DNA of 46,006 bases, from assembly GCA_002403095.1 (NCBI GenBank), contig DHHC01000007.1, positions 1 through 46,006 of the forward strand, written 5' to 3'. The notes below the pieces were generated by a model. That model searched no databases. It saw only the letters and a program-made list of their open reading frames with translations, and was not told where the DNA came from. Position 1 is the stretch's first letter; every line of letters begins with the position of its first letter. The stretch is from Leptolinea sp. UBA4782. Lineage in GTDB: Bacteria; Chloroflexota; Anaerolineae; Anaerolineales; Anaerolineaceae. Below are positions 17,309-25,813 of this stretch, in pieces. The translations under genes and the position numbers were made by a program.

Positions 17309-17341
17309 AGCTCCATCCTGGTGAATTTCCGGGATGGAGCT
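17309..17341 (+). terminator. hairpin between the two carbamoyltransferase genes
   Basis: A 13-bp stem (one G-U pair), 17309-17321 with 17329-17341, and a 7-base loop. No T-tract follows, so it is more likely a processing or attenuation element than a complete terminator. Confidence 0.6.
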
Positions 17342-17361
17342 ATCTCGAATGGAGATGAATT

Positions 17362-18342
17362 ATGCAAACATTTTTACACGGCCGCGATTTGATCGGCGAT
17401 CTTGATTTCAGCAAAGAGGAAGTCGAGACCGTTATGGACGTTGCGTTTGACCTCAAACGCAAACGCGCCTTGAATGAATCTACCGCCTTGCTGCGCGATA
17501 AAGTGCTGGCCATGCTGTTCTTCTTCAGCAGCACCCGCACCCGCGGTTCTTTTGAGGCGGGTATGGCACACCTCGGCGGGCATGCGGCATTTATTGAAAG
17601 CCGCACCACCCAGATCTCACATGGCGATACTCCCAAAGAGATCGGTGAGATCTTCGGCCGTTATTTCGACGGCATCGCCATCCGCCATGTGGATTGGGGT
17701 GTCGGGAACAAGTACCAGAACGCGGTAGCCGCTGCATCGCGTGTTCCGATCCTGAACATGCAATGCGATGTTTACCATCCTTTCCAATGCCTGGCTGACC
17801 TGATGACCATCATTGAAAAGAAGGGGCGCGATCTGCGCCGCAAGAAGATGGTTGTCTCCTGGGCGTATGCAGCATCCTACCAGAAACCCATGTCTGTCCC
17901 CCAGAGCCTTGTGCTGCAAATGCCGCGCTTTGGCATGGATGTCGTCCTGGCCCATCCGCCAGAGTTCAAACTAATGCCCGAGGTTATGGACATGGCGCGC
18001 GAACAAGCCCGCAAATTCGGGGTTGGTTTCGATGTGACCGATAACATGGAAGAAGCCTTCAAAGATGCTGATATCGTTTATGCAAAATCATGGGGAGCCA
18101 TGGTGCACACCCCGGATCCAGATGAAGGCGCAAAGATTATCAAGAAATACGAGCATTGGATTACCGATGAACGCAAGATGGCACTGGCAAAGCCGGATGC
18201 TATTTACATGCATCCCCTGCCAGCTGACCGTAACATTGAAGTTACTGACGGTGTAATGGATGGTTTGCAGTCTGTCGTTTATGATGAAGCGGAAAACCGC
18301 ATGCATGCCCAAAATGCTGTCATGGCGCTGACAATGGGATAA
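17362..18342 (+). CDS. OTCase-superfamily carbamoyltransferase (YgeW-like)
   Basis: A 326-residue transcarbamoylase. Carbamoyl-phosphate motifs are present: SSTRTRGSFE (STRTR 57-61), TTQISHGDT, Arg108 in IRH, HPFQCLADL (139-147) and HPLPADR (284-290). The ornithine-binding DxxxSMG loop is replaced by DIVYAKSWG (KSWG 242-245), as I recall for acetylornithine and YgeW-type enzymes, so ornithine is unlikely to be the substrate. The start follows GGAGAT. It lies between another carbamoyltransferase and carbamate kinase, an arrangement that suits phosphorolysis of a ureido compound to give carbamoyl phosphate for ATP synthesis. The substrate is unknown. Confidence 0.85.
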   Translation: MQTFLHGRDLIGDLDFSKEEVETVMDVAFDLKRKRALNESTALLRDKVLAMLFFFSSTRTRGSFEAGMAHLGGHAAFIESRTTQISHGDTPKEIGEIFGRYFDGIAIRHVDWGVGNKYQNAVAAASRVPILNMQCDVYHPFQCLADLMTIIEKKGRDLRRKKMVVSWAYAASYQKPMSVPQSLVLQMPRFGMDVVLAHPPEFKLMPEVMDMAREQARKFGVGFDVTDNMEEAFKDADIVYAKSWGAMVHTPDPDEGAKIIKKYEHWITDERKMALAKPDAIYMHPLPADRNIEVTDGVMDGLQSVVYDEAENRMHAQNAVMALTMG

Positions 18343-18346
18343 AATA

Positions 18347-18381
18347 TATCCTCTCCCAGAATGTAATCCCGGGAGAGGATA
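18347..18381 (+). terminator. hairpin between carbamoyltransferase and carbamate kinase
   Basis: TATCCTCTCCC (18347-18357) pairs with GGGAGAGGATA (18371-18381), an 11-bp perfect stem with a 13-base loop. A TTTTTATATT stretch begins 10 bases later. Probably a partial terminator or mRNA-stabilising hairpin. Confidence 0.6.
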
Positions 18382-18420
18382 AGCATTACATTTTTATATT
18401 CTAGAAAATTTGAGGTTCGT

Positions 18421-19374
18421 ATGTCAAAAAAGATTGCTGTTGTCGCCATTGGCGGAAATTCGTTGATTAAAGATAAGAATCATCAGACAGTTGAAGACCA
18501 GTACCAGGCTGCGAAAGAAACCACCTATCATATTGCGGATATGATCGAAGCCGGCTGGGATGTCGCTATCGGTCATGGGAACGGCCCGCAGGTTGGGTTC
18601 ATCCTGCGCCGCTCTGAAATTGCGGCCAAGGTGGAAGGAATGCACGAGGTTCCCCTGGATGTTTGCGGTGCAGACAGCCAGGGTGCGATCGGTTATTCAC
18701 TCCAGCAGACCCTGCAAAATGAGCTGCACAGGCGCGGGATCAAAAAGGCAGTGGCCACAGTGGTTACCCAGGTGGCTGTTGACCGTAATGACAAGGCCTT
18801 TACCAATCCTTCCAAACCCATTGGCGGTTTCATGGATGAAGCTGAAGCCAAGCACCGGGAAAAAGAACTGGGTTGGAATATTGTCGAAGATGCCGGCCGC
18901 GGCTGGCGCCGGGTTGTGGCATCCCCTATCCCCGTCAAAGTGGTTGAGCTGGATGCAGTTGAAGCCTTGATCGAAGCCGGTGTGATCGTGGTGACTGTCG
19001 GCGGCGGCGGTATCCCGGTTGTCGAAAAAGAAGACGGTTCGTATGAAGGTGTTGCTGCTGTGATCGATAAAGATTTCGCCAGCAGCCTGCTCGCCCGTCT
19101 GGTAAAAGCGGATCTGTTCCTCATTTCAACCGCGGTAGAAAAAGTTGCCATCAATTTTGGCAAACCCGATCAGAAATGGCTTGATAAGATAACCCTGGCG
19201 GAAGCCAAGCAGTACCTGGCTGAAGGGACCCATTTTGCCAAGGGTTCCATGGCGCCCAAGATCCAGGCTATCATCTGGTACCTGGAAAATGGCGGCAAGC
19301 AGGCATTGATCACGAACCCCGAGAATATCGGCCGTGCCCTCAAGGGTGAGACCGGTACCTGGATTGTTCCTTAA
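18421..19374 (+). CDS. arcC: Carbamate kinase
   Basis: ArcC makes ATP from ADP and carbamoyl phosphate, giving carbamate that breaks down to CO2 and ammonia. The 317-residue protein begins with AVVAIGGNSLI and carries HGNGPQVG, DVCGADSQGAIGYSLQQ, VVTQVAVDRND and VTVGGGGIPV, all characteristic of the family; length is normal. It follows the two carbamoyltransferases, so it is the likely energy-yielding step of the island. It is the last gene before a terminator and a fresh promoter for the transporter. Confidence 0.96.
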   Translation: MSKKIAVVAIGGNSLIKDKNHQTVEDQYQAAKETTYHIADMIEAGWDVAIGHGNGPQVGFILRRSEIAAKVEGMHEVPLDVCGADSQGAIGYSLQQTLQNELHRRGIKKAVATVVTQVAVDRNDKAFTNPSKPIGGFMDEAEAKHREKELGWNIVEDAGRGWRRVVASPIPVKVVELDAVEALIEAGVIVVTVGGGGIPVVEKEDGSYEGVAAVIDKDFASSLLARLVKADLFLISTAVEKVAINFGKPDQKWLDKITLAEAKQYLAEGTHFAKGSMAPKIQAIIWYLENGGKQALITNPENIGRALKGETGTWIVP

Positions 19375-19385
19375 GAGATTTGAAC

Positions 19386-19420
19386 GTGGGCAGCATTACA
19401 ATGCTGCCCCACGACTTTTC
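19386..19420 (+). terminator. intrinsic terminator after arcC
   Basis: GTGGGCAGCATT (19386-19397) pairs with AATGCTGCCCCAC (19400-19412), with one bulged C, followed by GACTTTTC. Confidence 0.85.
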
Positions 19421-19428
19421 TTGGTTTC

Positions 19429-19458
19429 TTGAGGTTGAAAATGGATTAATGGTATAGT
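19429..19458 (+). promoter_or_regulatory. promoter of the BMP transporter operon
   Basis: TTGAGG (19429-19434), an 18-base spacer, then TATAGT (19453-19458) with TG one base upstream (extended -10). The predicted start near 19465 leaves a leader of about 129 bases. Confidence 0.65.
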
Positions 19459-19509
19459 TATTGTGTTAAAAGGTTCATAACAATTTAATGGTTCCCTCTG
19501 AAAAACGAA

Positions 19510-19528
19510 TAAGGAGGTGATTGATCTA
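19510..19528 (+). promoter_or_regulatory. full-length Shine-Dalgarno in the leader, with start-stop TTG ATC TAA
   Basis: AAGGAGGTGAT (19510-19520) matches the complete anti-Shine-Dalgarno, but the real start is at 19594 with its own GGAGGAG. Immediately after it is TTG ATC TAA. Alternatively, GTG 19516 opens a 34-codon frame that overlaps the start of the binding-protein gene. It may be a ribosome standby site or an upstream-ORF control. Confidence 0.4.
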
Positions 19529-19593
19529 AAAATACGAACCGTAAAGCACAATTCCAAAAACCAGTGTACCAAAATTTTAATATGGAGGAGAAT

Positions 19594-20883
19594 ATGTCTC
19601 GTAAAAGTGCATGGATTTTGATCAGTATTCTAATGATCATGGTCTTAACCTTGACCGCCTGCAAACCTGCTGGAACGGTTGAGGAGCCTGTCGCTGAAGA
19701 ACCAGTGGCTGAAGAGCCTGCTGTAGAAGAGACTGAGGTACAAGAAGTTACTGAAGCACCTGTAACTGAAGCTGAGCCATTAACAGTCGGCTTGCTCCTG
19801 GTTGGTCCTGCCAATGATGCCGGATGGAGCCAGGCGCATTTTGATTCCATGGCATATGTACAGGAGAAACTGCCAGGAACAGAGCTTCTTTACCTTGAAA
19901 ATGTCTATACTGGATCAACCGCACATACGCAAACACCTGCCGAGCTGGCAGCCGACATGGCAGCCAAAGGCGCTAAGGTGGTGATTTTCAACTCGGATGA
20001 TCAGAAAGACAACGCTATAAAATTTGCCCAGGAAAATCCAGATGTGTATGTCATCCACGCTTCAGGTGACAGCGCCTGGAAAGAGGGCAAGAATTATGTA
20101 GATCTGCCCAACCTCAAGAACATCATGGGCCGGATGGAATACGGCAAGATGATCGCCGGCTGTGCAGCAGCACTGACCACCCAAACAGGTAAAATCGGTT
20201 TCCTTGGTCCATTGATCAATGATGAAACCCGCCGGTTTGCTGCATCCTCCTACCTTGGTGCAAAATACTGCTGGACCGAATACCTTGGTAAAGATCCCGC
20301 AGACCTCGAATTCAAGGTGACCTGGATCGGTTTCTGGTTCAATATCCCCGGCGTTACCCTGGATCCAACCCAGGTTTCGGATGATTTCTTCAACACCGGT
20401 TATGATGTCATCATCAGCTCCATTGACACAACCGAGGCGTTGACCGAAGCCAAGAAATTTGCTGCTGACGGCAAGCAGGTCTGGGCTGTGCCTTATGATT
20501 ATGAAGGTGCATGCGAAGGCGCTAACGATGTCTGCCTGGGCGTTGAATACTTCAACTGGGGCCCGTCATACGTGGCTGCCCTTAAATCCATTCAGGATGG
20601 CACCTGGGAATCCAGCTTTGAGCTGGTTGGGCCTGACTGGGCTGACATCAACAACCCAGACACATCCATGATCGGGTTCAATAAAGGCGGCGCTCTCAGC
20701 GCTGATAATGCTGCCAAGATCGACCAGTTTATTTCTGAACTTGGCGGTGGCCTGAACCTGTGGACCGGTCCGATCAACCTGCAGGACGGTTCCACGTACC
20801 TTGCTGACGGCGAAGTAGCTACAGACCTGCAAGTCTGGTACCTGCCGCAATTGCTGGAAGGTATGGAAGGACAGAGCGAATAA
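19594..20883 (+). CDS. BMP-family lipoprotein, purine/nucleoside-binding component of ABC importer
   Basis: A 429-residue solute-binding lipoprotein. The signal segment ends in a lipobox LTLTAC (Cys near residue 23), followed by an acidic linker of repeated EEPVAEE units (about 27-55). The Bmp/PnrA-type domain begins TVGLLLVGPANDAGWSQAH, a sequence class that binds purine nucleosides or related ligands. An internal repeat of EPVAEE is visible. ATG 19594 follows GGAGGAG. A strong terminator separates it from the ATPase gene, so the binding protein should be made in excess over the membrane parts. Ligand identity (nucleoside, purine base, urate) is inferred from family and context. Confidence 0.92.
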   Translation: MSRKSAWILISILMIMVLTLTACKPAGTVEEPVAEEPVAEEPAVEETEVQEVTEAPVTEAEPLTVGLLLVGPANDAGWSQAHFDSMAYVQEKLPGTELLYLENVYTGSTAHTQTPAELAADMAAKGAKVVIFNSDDQKDNAIKFAQENPDVYVIHASGDSAWKEGKNYVDLPNLKNIMGRMEYGKMIAGCAAALTTQTGKIGFLGPLINDETRRFAASSYLGAKYCWTEYLGKDPADLEFKVTWIGFWFNIPGVTLDPTQVSDDFFNTGYDVIISSIDTTEALTEAKKFAADGKQVWAVPYDYEGACEGANDVCLGVEYFNWGPSYVAALKSIQDGTWESSFELVGPDWADINNPDTSMIGFNKGGALSADNAAKIDQFISELGGGLNLWTGPINLQDGSTYLADGEVATDLQVWYLPQLLEGMEGQSE

Positions 20884-20895
20884 TTCGTTCGTTGT

Positions 20896-20930
20896 ACATG
20901 GGGGAAGGTACACCCTTCCCCCATGTTTTT
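20896..20930 (+). terminator. intrinsic terminator between binding protein and ABC genes
   Basis: ACATGGGGGAAGG (20896-20908), 5-base loop, CCTTCCCCCATGT (20914-20926), then TTTTT. Probably a partial terminator that sets the ratio of binding protein to transporter. Confidence 0.9.
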
Positions 20931-20950
20931 AAAACCTTGAGGATCTCTGC

Positions 20951-22414
20951 ATGAAGATTTCATTTCAGCACATCAATAAGTGGTTTGGGAAAGTTCATGC
21001 AAATAATGATATAAACTTTACGATCCCTTCCGGCACCATTCAGGGTATTTTGGGGGAAAATGGGGCGGGTAAAAGCACTTTAATGAAAGTGCTTACAGGG
21101 TTCTACCAGGCTGATTCTGGTGAAATATTCCTTGACGATAAAGCGGTAACAATCTCCTCACCGGAGGATGCGGTCATGATGGGGATCGGCATGCTCCATC
21201 AAGATCCATTAGATTTTCCACCCATGAAAGTGATTGATAATTTCCTGCTTGGAACCAGGGGAGGGTTGTTCCCAAACAGGAAACAGGTTGAAAAAGACAT
21301 TACCCGGCTTTCGCAAGAGTTTGATTTTCAGATTAACCCTGATTCGTTTGTTGAAACTTTAACTGTGGGGGAGCGCCAGCAGCTGGAAATCTTGCGGCTG
21401 CTCTGGCTGGGAGTAAAAGTCCTTATCCTGGATGAACCGACCACCGGTATTTCAGCAAACCAGAAAGAAAAGCTGTTTGCCACCCTCCTTAAACTAGCCA
21501 GCCAGGGATTGACAGTGATCTTTGTCTCTCATAAGCTGGAGGAAGTAGAGCAGCTTTGTTCCAGGGTGGCTGTTTTCCGCCAGGGTCAGCTGGTGGGAGA
21601 AGTAATGCCGCCTTATGATACTGACCAGTTTGTTTACATGATGTTTGGAAAATCCGTGGAGGTTGCTGATAAATCAACCTTCCGCTCAGAAGTACCATAT
21701 ATCAAGTTGGAAAATATTTCCCTGGAAGACTACCGCCTGCGCCTCAGAGACATCAACCTTGAGATTAACTGCGGCGAGGTTATCGGGCTAGCCGGTATGG
21801 AAGGGTCAGGACAGCGCCTTTTCCTGCGCATGTTGACAGGATTGATGCGGCCAGTGGGCGGCAGCATCCTGTACGGGGGGCATAACTTTACCGGCCGGAC
21901 TTACCCGGTATTCCAGAAAGCCGGGGTGGCGTATCTACCTGCTGCCCGCCTGGAAGAAGGGCTGATTCCCGGGATGACACTGACTGAGCATTTCATCCTG
22001 TCGGAAGAACACCATGAGCTTTTTGTGAACCAGAAAAGCGCCATTGACCTGACTGAAGACAGGATCCGCGAATTCTACATTAAAGGCACTCCAGCCAGCC
22101 AGATTGAACAACTCTCGGGTGGTAACCAGCAGCGGGCTTTGCTGGCGCTGCTGCGTAATAAGCTACGCCTGATATTAATGGAACATCCCACCCGCGGATT
22201 GGACATAGAATCTGCCATCTGGATCTGGTCAAAGATGAAGGAACGTTGTAAAGACTGCACCAGCATTGTGTTCACCTCTTCTGACCTGGATGAGATCATC
22301 CAGTACAGCGATCGGATTCTCGTCTTTTTTGGAGGGCTGGTGTCAAAACCGATTGATGCCGATACAACAACGGTGGATGAATTGGGGCAATTGATCGGAG
22401 GCAAGGGATGGTAA
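20951..22414 (+). CDS. ABC importer ATPase with two ABC domains (nucleoside type)
   Basis: A 487-residue tandem ATPase of the simple-sugar/nucleoside group. The N-terminal half has Walker A GENGAGKST, signature LTVGERQQ and Walker B LILDEPT. The C-terminal half (from about residue 255) has the degenerate P-loop GMEGSGQR, signature LSGGNQQR and LILMEHPTRGLD, as usual for this family, where one half is catalytically weak. It powers uptake through the two permeases encoded next. The start is preceded by TTGAGGATC. Confidence 0.94.
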   Translation: MKISFQHINKWFGKVHANNDINFTIPSGTIQGILGENGAGKSTLMKVLTGFYQADSGEIFLDDKAVTISSPEDAVMMGIGMLHQDPLDFPPMKVIDNFLLGTRGGLFPNRKQVEKDITRLSQEFDFQINPDSFVETLTVGERQQLEILRLLWLGVKVLILDEPTTGISANQKEKLFATLLKLASQGLTVIFVSHKLEEVEQLCSRVAVFRQGQLVGEVMPPYDTDQFVYMMFGKSVEVADKSTFRSEVPYIKLENISLEDYRLRLRDINLEINCGEVIGLAGMEGSGQRLFLRMLTGLMRPVGGSILYGGHNFTGRTYPVFQKAGVAYLPAARLEEGLIPGMTLTEHFILSEEHHELFVNQKSAIDLTEDRIREFYIKGTPASQIEQLSGGNQQRALLALLRNKLRLILMEHPTRGLDIESAIWIWSKMKERCKDCTSIVFTSSDLDEIIQYSDRILVFFGGLVSKPIDADTTTVDELGQLIGGKGW

Positions 22415-22436
22415 TTTTCATCGTAGGAGCATCGGG

Positions 22437-23510
22437 ATGTCTTTAGAACCTCGGGCAGGCCAAACCCCCTCAATTTTAAAAAAGAGCACCTGGATTGATT
22501 TCGGCATTCGACTAACTGCAGTGATCCTTGCTCTTGTTTTTACTTCACTCATCCTGGTAATTGCCAAAGCTCAACCCCTGGAAGCTTATAAAAGTATCCT
22601 GCAGGGGGCGTTTGGCACCACCATTAAGTTCACATCGGTAATCGCTTCCTGGGTACCGCTGGTTATCGCCACCTCGGGTTTGCTGTTCACCTTCACTGCA
22701 GGTCTGTGGAACATCGGCATGGAAGGCCAGATCGTGATGGGTGCTGTCTTTACGGTAGGCGCCTTTCGGATTTTCGATGAAACTGGACTGGATCCATCCC
22801 TGGTGATCTTCCTGGCATTCCTGGCCGGGGCAGCCGGAGGTATCTTCTGGGCGTTGCTGCCAGGCTTGATGAAAATCTATGGCGGTGTGAATGAGATTTT
22901 TGGCGGTCTTGGATTAAACTTTGTTGCCAAAACGGCTGCCATCTGGCTCATTTTCGGCCCCTGGAAACGCCCGGGTGTGGCTTCTGGATCTGGAACAGAA
23001 TGGATTGATATCCCATTCAGGCTGCCATATATCCCTGGTACCAACCTTAGCCTGACGATCCTGATCATTGCCATCATCGTGGCGGTGTTTACCGCCATCA
23101 TGCTGAAAGGGACACACTTCGGTTTACGGTTGAAGGCAATCGGCAAGAATGATAAAGCAGCATATATCCTTGGCATTCCTACCACCCGCTATTTTCTGCT
23201 GGCCTTTGGGTTGTGCGGCCTGTTTGCTGGGATAGCCGGCGCAATCCTGGTGACTTCAAAGCAGTACAGCCTCATCCCGGATGCCGGTTTTGGGTACGGT
23301 TTCCTGGGTCTTCTGGTTGCCATGCTGGTCAACTACCATCCCATCTGGTCTGCAGTGATTGCTTTCTTTTTTGCAGCCCTCAGTATTGGCAACACAGAGC
23401 TGCAGTACATGGGCTTGAACTCATACTTTGCGGGTGTCTTACAGGGTTTTTTGGTACTGTTTGTCGTGCTGGTTGACGGTGTCAGAAAACGGCTGGTTAC
23501 AAAGCTTTAG
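22437..23510 (+). CDS. ABC importer permease 1 (nucleoside type)
   Basis: A 357-residue membrane protein of the BPD_transp_2 family with about 9-10 hydrophobic segments and the family motif GLWNIGMEGQIVMGA near residues 84-98. A second conserved loop reads LKAIGKNDKAAYILGI. It pairs with the next gene to form the membrane channel. It starts 22 bases after the ATPase stop, with GGAGC upstream. BmpE/NupP-type proteins are the closest functional relatives by recall. Confidence 0.92.
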   Translation: MSLEPRAGQTPSILKKSTWIDFGIRLTAVILALVFTSLILVIAKAQPLEAYKSILQGAFGTTIKFTSVIASWVPLVIATSGLLFTFTAGLWNIGMEGQIVMGAVFTVGAFRIFDETGLDPSLVIFLAFLAGAAGGIFWALLPGLMKIYGGVNEIFGGLGLNFVAKTAAIWLIFGPWKRPGVASGSGTEWIDIPFRLPYIPGTNLSLTILIIAIIVAVFTAIMLKGTHFGLRLKAIGKNDKAAYILGIPTTRYFLLAFGLCGLFAGIAGAILVTSKQYSLIPDAGFGYGFLGLLVAMLVNYHPIWSAVIAFFFAALSIGNTELQYMGLNSYFAGVLQGFLVLFVVLVDGVRKRLVTKL

Positions 23511-23521
23511 GAGAACATTCA

Positions 23522-24514
23522 ATGGATGTTGCGACTCTCACAACGCTGGCCGGAATTGTTGAATATGCAGTACCTGTATTGTTTGCATCGATCGGCGAAA
23601 ATTTTACCGAAAAGGCAGGTTTGATCAACCTTTCGGTCAACGGTACGATCATCCTTTCAGCCATGAGTGGATTTGTGGTTGCAATGACCGTGGACAGCAT
23701 TTTTCTCGGGTTCCTGGTCGGTGCGGTGGTTGGTGCTATTGTGGCTGCAATTGTGGCTTTCAGCAGTATCACCCTCAAACAATCCCAGGTGGCGATCGGG
23801 TTCGTACTCGCCTTGCTGTGCCGCGACCTGGCTTATTTCCTGGGCGCTCCATACACCAATAAGCCCGGCTTATTCCTTTCCAAGGTGCCAATTCCCGTGC
23901 TGGCTGATATCCCCTTCATAGGGCCGGTCTTCTTCAACCATTCACTGGTTGTGTATGCATCCTACCTGTTTATAATCATTGCCTACGTCTTTATGTTTAA
24001 AACCCGTTCAGGCCTGATGCTTCAGGGTATTGGCGAGCGGCCATCTGCTGCATTTGCCCGCGGGGCGAATGTGAAAGCCTTGCGATACTTTTATACCATC
24101 CTGGGTGGTCTGCTGATCGGGCTGGCAGGGCCGATGTACTCGCTGGCAGTGAAAATTGGCTGGGCCGGGCAGCTCTCCGGTTTGGATGGTATTGGCTGGA
24201 TTGCACTCGCCATTACCATTTTCGGCGGATGGAATCCACTGCGGGTTGCCTTCGGCGCTTACCTGTTTGGGGGTCTACAGCAGCTGGGGATTACCCTGCA
24301 GTCCACTACCAATATCCCGATCCAAATCTTGCAGGCAGCTCCTTTCCCATTAATGATCTTCACCCTGCTTCTTGTCAATGTCGGGCGGGCTGAATGGGTT
24401 GACCGTGAACTGGCCGCCATGCCGGAGAAACCGCGCATTGTGCTTTCAAAAATCCTGCGGGCGCTGCGCACTTCCCCGCCGGCATCGCTGGGTGTGCCAT
24501 TTGAGAATGAGTAA
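23522..24514 (+). CDS. ABC importer permease 2 (nucleoside type)
   Basis: A 330-residue membrane protein, the second permease of the same family. It has the early motif FTEKAGLINLSVNGTI, the loop MLQGIGERPSAAFARGANV and about 8-9 membrane segments. It lies 11 bases after permease 1 with AGGAG upstream. Together with the BMP lipoprotein and tandem ATPase this completes a four-part importer. Confidence 0.92.
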   Translation: MDVATLTTLAGIVEYAVPVLFASIGENFTEKAGLINLSVNGTIILSAMSGFVVAMTVDSIFLGFLVGAVVGAIVAAIVAFSSITLKQSQVAIGFVLALLCRDLAYFLGAPYTNKPGLFLSKVPIPVLADIPFIGPVFFNHSLVVYASYLFIIIAYVFMFKTRSGLMLQGIGERPSAAFARGANVKALRYFYTILGGLLIGLAGPMYSLAVKIGWAGQLSGLDGIGWIALAITIFGGWNPLRVAFGAYLFGGLQQLGITLQSTTNIPIQILQAAPFPLMIFTLLLVNVGRAEWVDRELAAMPEKPRIVLSKILRALRTSPPASLGVPFENE

Positions 24515-24528
24515 CCTGAACACAGGTT
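24513..24528 (+). other. small hairpin after the permease genes
   Basis: AACCTG, 4-base loop, CAGGTT directly after the permease 2 stop. With no T-tract it is not a terminator; the following PLP-enzyme gene is probably read through. Confidence 0.35.
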
Positions 24529-24556
24529 ATGGATCATATTAACTAAAGAGGAGATT

Positions 24557-25804
24557 ATGACTAATTTTGTTGGTTACCACTGTTCACTGTGCGGCAAGGA
24601 GTACACTCCCGACCAGGTAACCTATACCTGTCCGCTGGATGGCGGCAACCTGGATGTTGTGCTGGATTACGAACATATCAATCAGCATTATGAGATTGGG
24701 GACATCACATCACGGACTGATTACTCGCTCTGGCGCTACCTGCCTTTGCTGCCAGTGGAAGACCCGGGTGGAGAAGGAACGACCCTGCGGTATGCCGGTT
24801 GGACCCCTCTCTATACCCTGCCTTTGGTTCAGAAAAAGTACGGCCTGAAGTCCTTCTGGATGAAGGACGAAGGAAAAAATCCAACTGCATCTTTCAAAGA
24901 CCGGGCCAGCGCGGTGCTGGTAGCGCGGGCTTTGCAGATCGGTGCTGAAGTTGTGGTAACAGCTTCAACCGGGAATGCCGGTGCTGCGTTAGCGGGCATG
25001 GCTGCCGCAGTGGGACAAAAAGCAGTCATTTTTGCCCCCAAATCTGCACCTCCTGCCAAGGTTGCGCAGCTGCTCATTTACGGAGCGCAGGTCATCCTGG
25101 TTGACGGCAGTTACGATGACGCTTTTGACCTGACCATCCAGGCTGCCAATGAATTTGGCTGGTACTGCCGCAATACTGGCTACAACCCGTTTACGGCAGA
25201 AGGCAAGAAGACGGCTGCGCTGGAAATATGGGAACAGGTGCTGCTTGGGCTGGAGCCGGATGACGCACCCCTGAACATCTTCGTATCGGTGGGGGATGGC
25301 AACATCATTTCCGGCGTCCATAAAGGTTTCAAAGACCTGCAGAAACTGGGCTGGCTGAAGGTGATGCCGCGCCTGTTTGGTATCCAATCCGAAGGTTCAG
25401 CCGCAGTTGCCAATGCATTCCGCGATAAAACCGAAACGATTACCCCGGTTTCAGCAACAACAATTGCCGACAGCATCTCAGTCGACCTGCCGCGCGACGG
25501 GGTGCGGGCGGTTAGGGCTGCAACTCAAACCAACGGGGCATACCTGACGGTAAAAGATGACGAAATCATCGCTGCCATTGGAGAGCTGGGCAAAGTGGGT
25601 GTGTTTACCGAACCCGCCGGCGCCACGGCTTATGCCGGCCTGAAGAAAGCCATAGAAACAAGTGTCATTACCGGCGAAGACCGCGTCCTGGTTCTGAATA
25701 CAGGCAACGGGCTGAAAGATGTACGCGCTGCGATGATGGCTGTGAAAGAAGCCCCGGTAATCGCACCGAACATGGATGCCTTGAAAAAGCACCTGGGTGC
25801 TTAA
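24557..25804 (+). CDS. Threonine synthase-like PLP enzyme with zinc ribbon
   Basis: A 415-residue fold-type II PLP enzyme. The N-terminal zinc-ribbon (CSLCGKEY...YTCPLDGG; Cys9 and Cys12, then Cys25 but no clear fourth Cys) precedes the PLP domain. The PLP lysine is in NPTASFKDR and the phosphate loop is STGNAG. This architecture is that of threonine synthase (O-phosphohomoserine to threonine). No other threonine-pathway gene is nearby and it follows the purine importer, so it may instead be a lyase acting on a diamino- or hydroxy-acid, the place occupied by YgeX in the E. coli gene group. The start follows AGAGGAG. Confidence 0.8.
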   Translation: MTNFVGYHCSLCGKEYTPDQVTYTCPLDGGNLDVVLDYEHINQHYEIGDITSRTDYSLWRYLPLLPVEDPGGEGTTLRYAGWTPLYTLPLVQKKYGLKSFWMKDEGKNPTASFKDRASAVLVARALQIGAEVVVTASTGNAGAALAGMAAAVGQKAVIFAPKSAPPAKVAQLLIYGAQVILVDGSYDDAFDLTIQAANEFGWYCRNTGYNPFTAEGKKTAALEIWEQVLLGLEPDDAPLNIFVSVGDGNIISGVHKGFKDLQKLGWLKVMPRLFGIQSEGSAAVANAFRDKTETITPVSATTIADSISVDLPRDGVRAVRAATQTNGAYLTVKDDEIIAAIGELGKVGVFTEPAGATAYAGLKKAIETSVITGEDRVLVLNTGNGLKDVRAAMMAVKEAPVIAPNMDALKKHLGA

Positions 25805-25813
25805 GGAACAAGT

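Noticed and set aside
19465..19593. Purine riboswitch in the importer leader
   Set aside because: I could not find the conserved core of guanine/adenine riboswitches (paired loops and TATA/CCTA-type junction bases).
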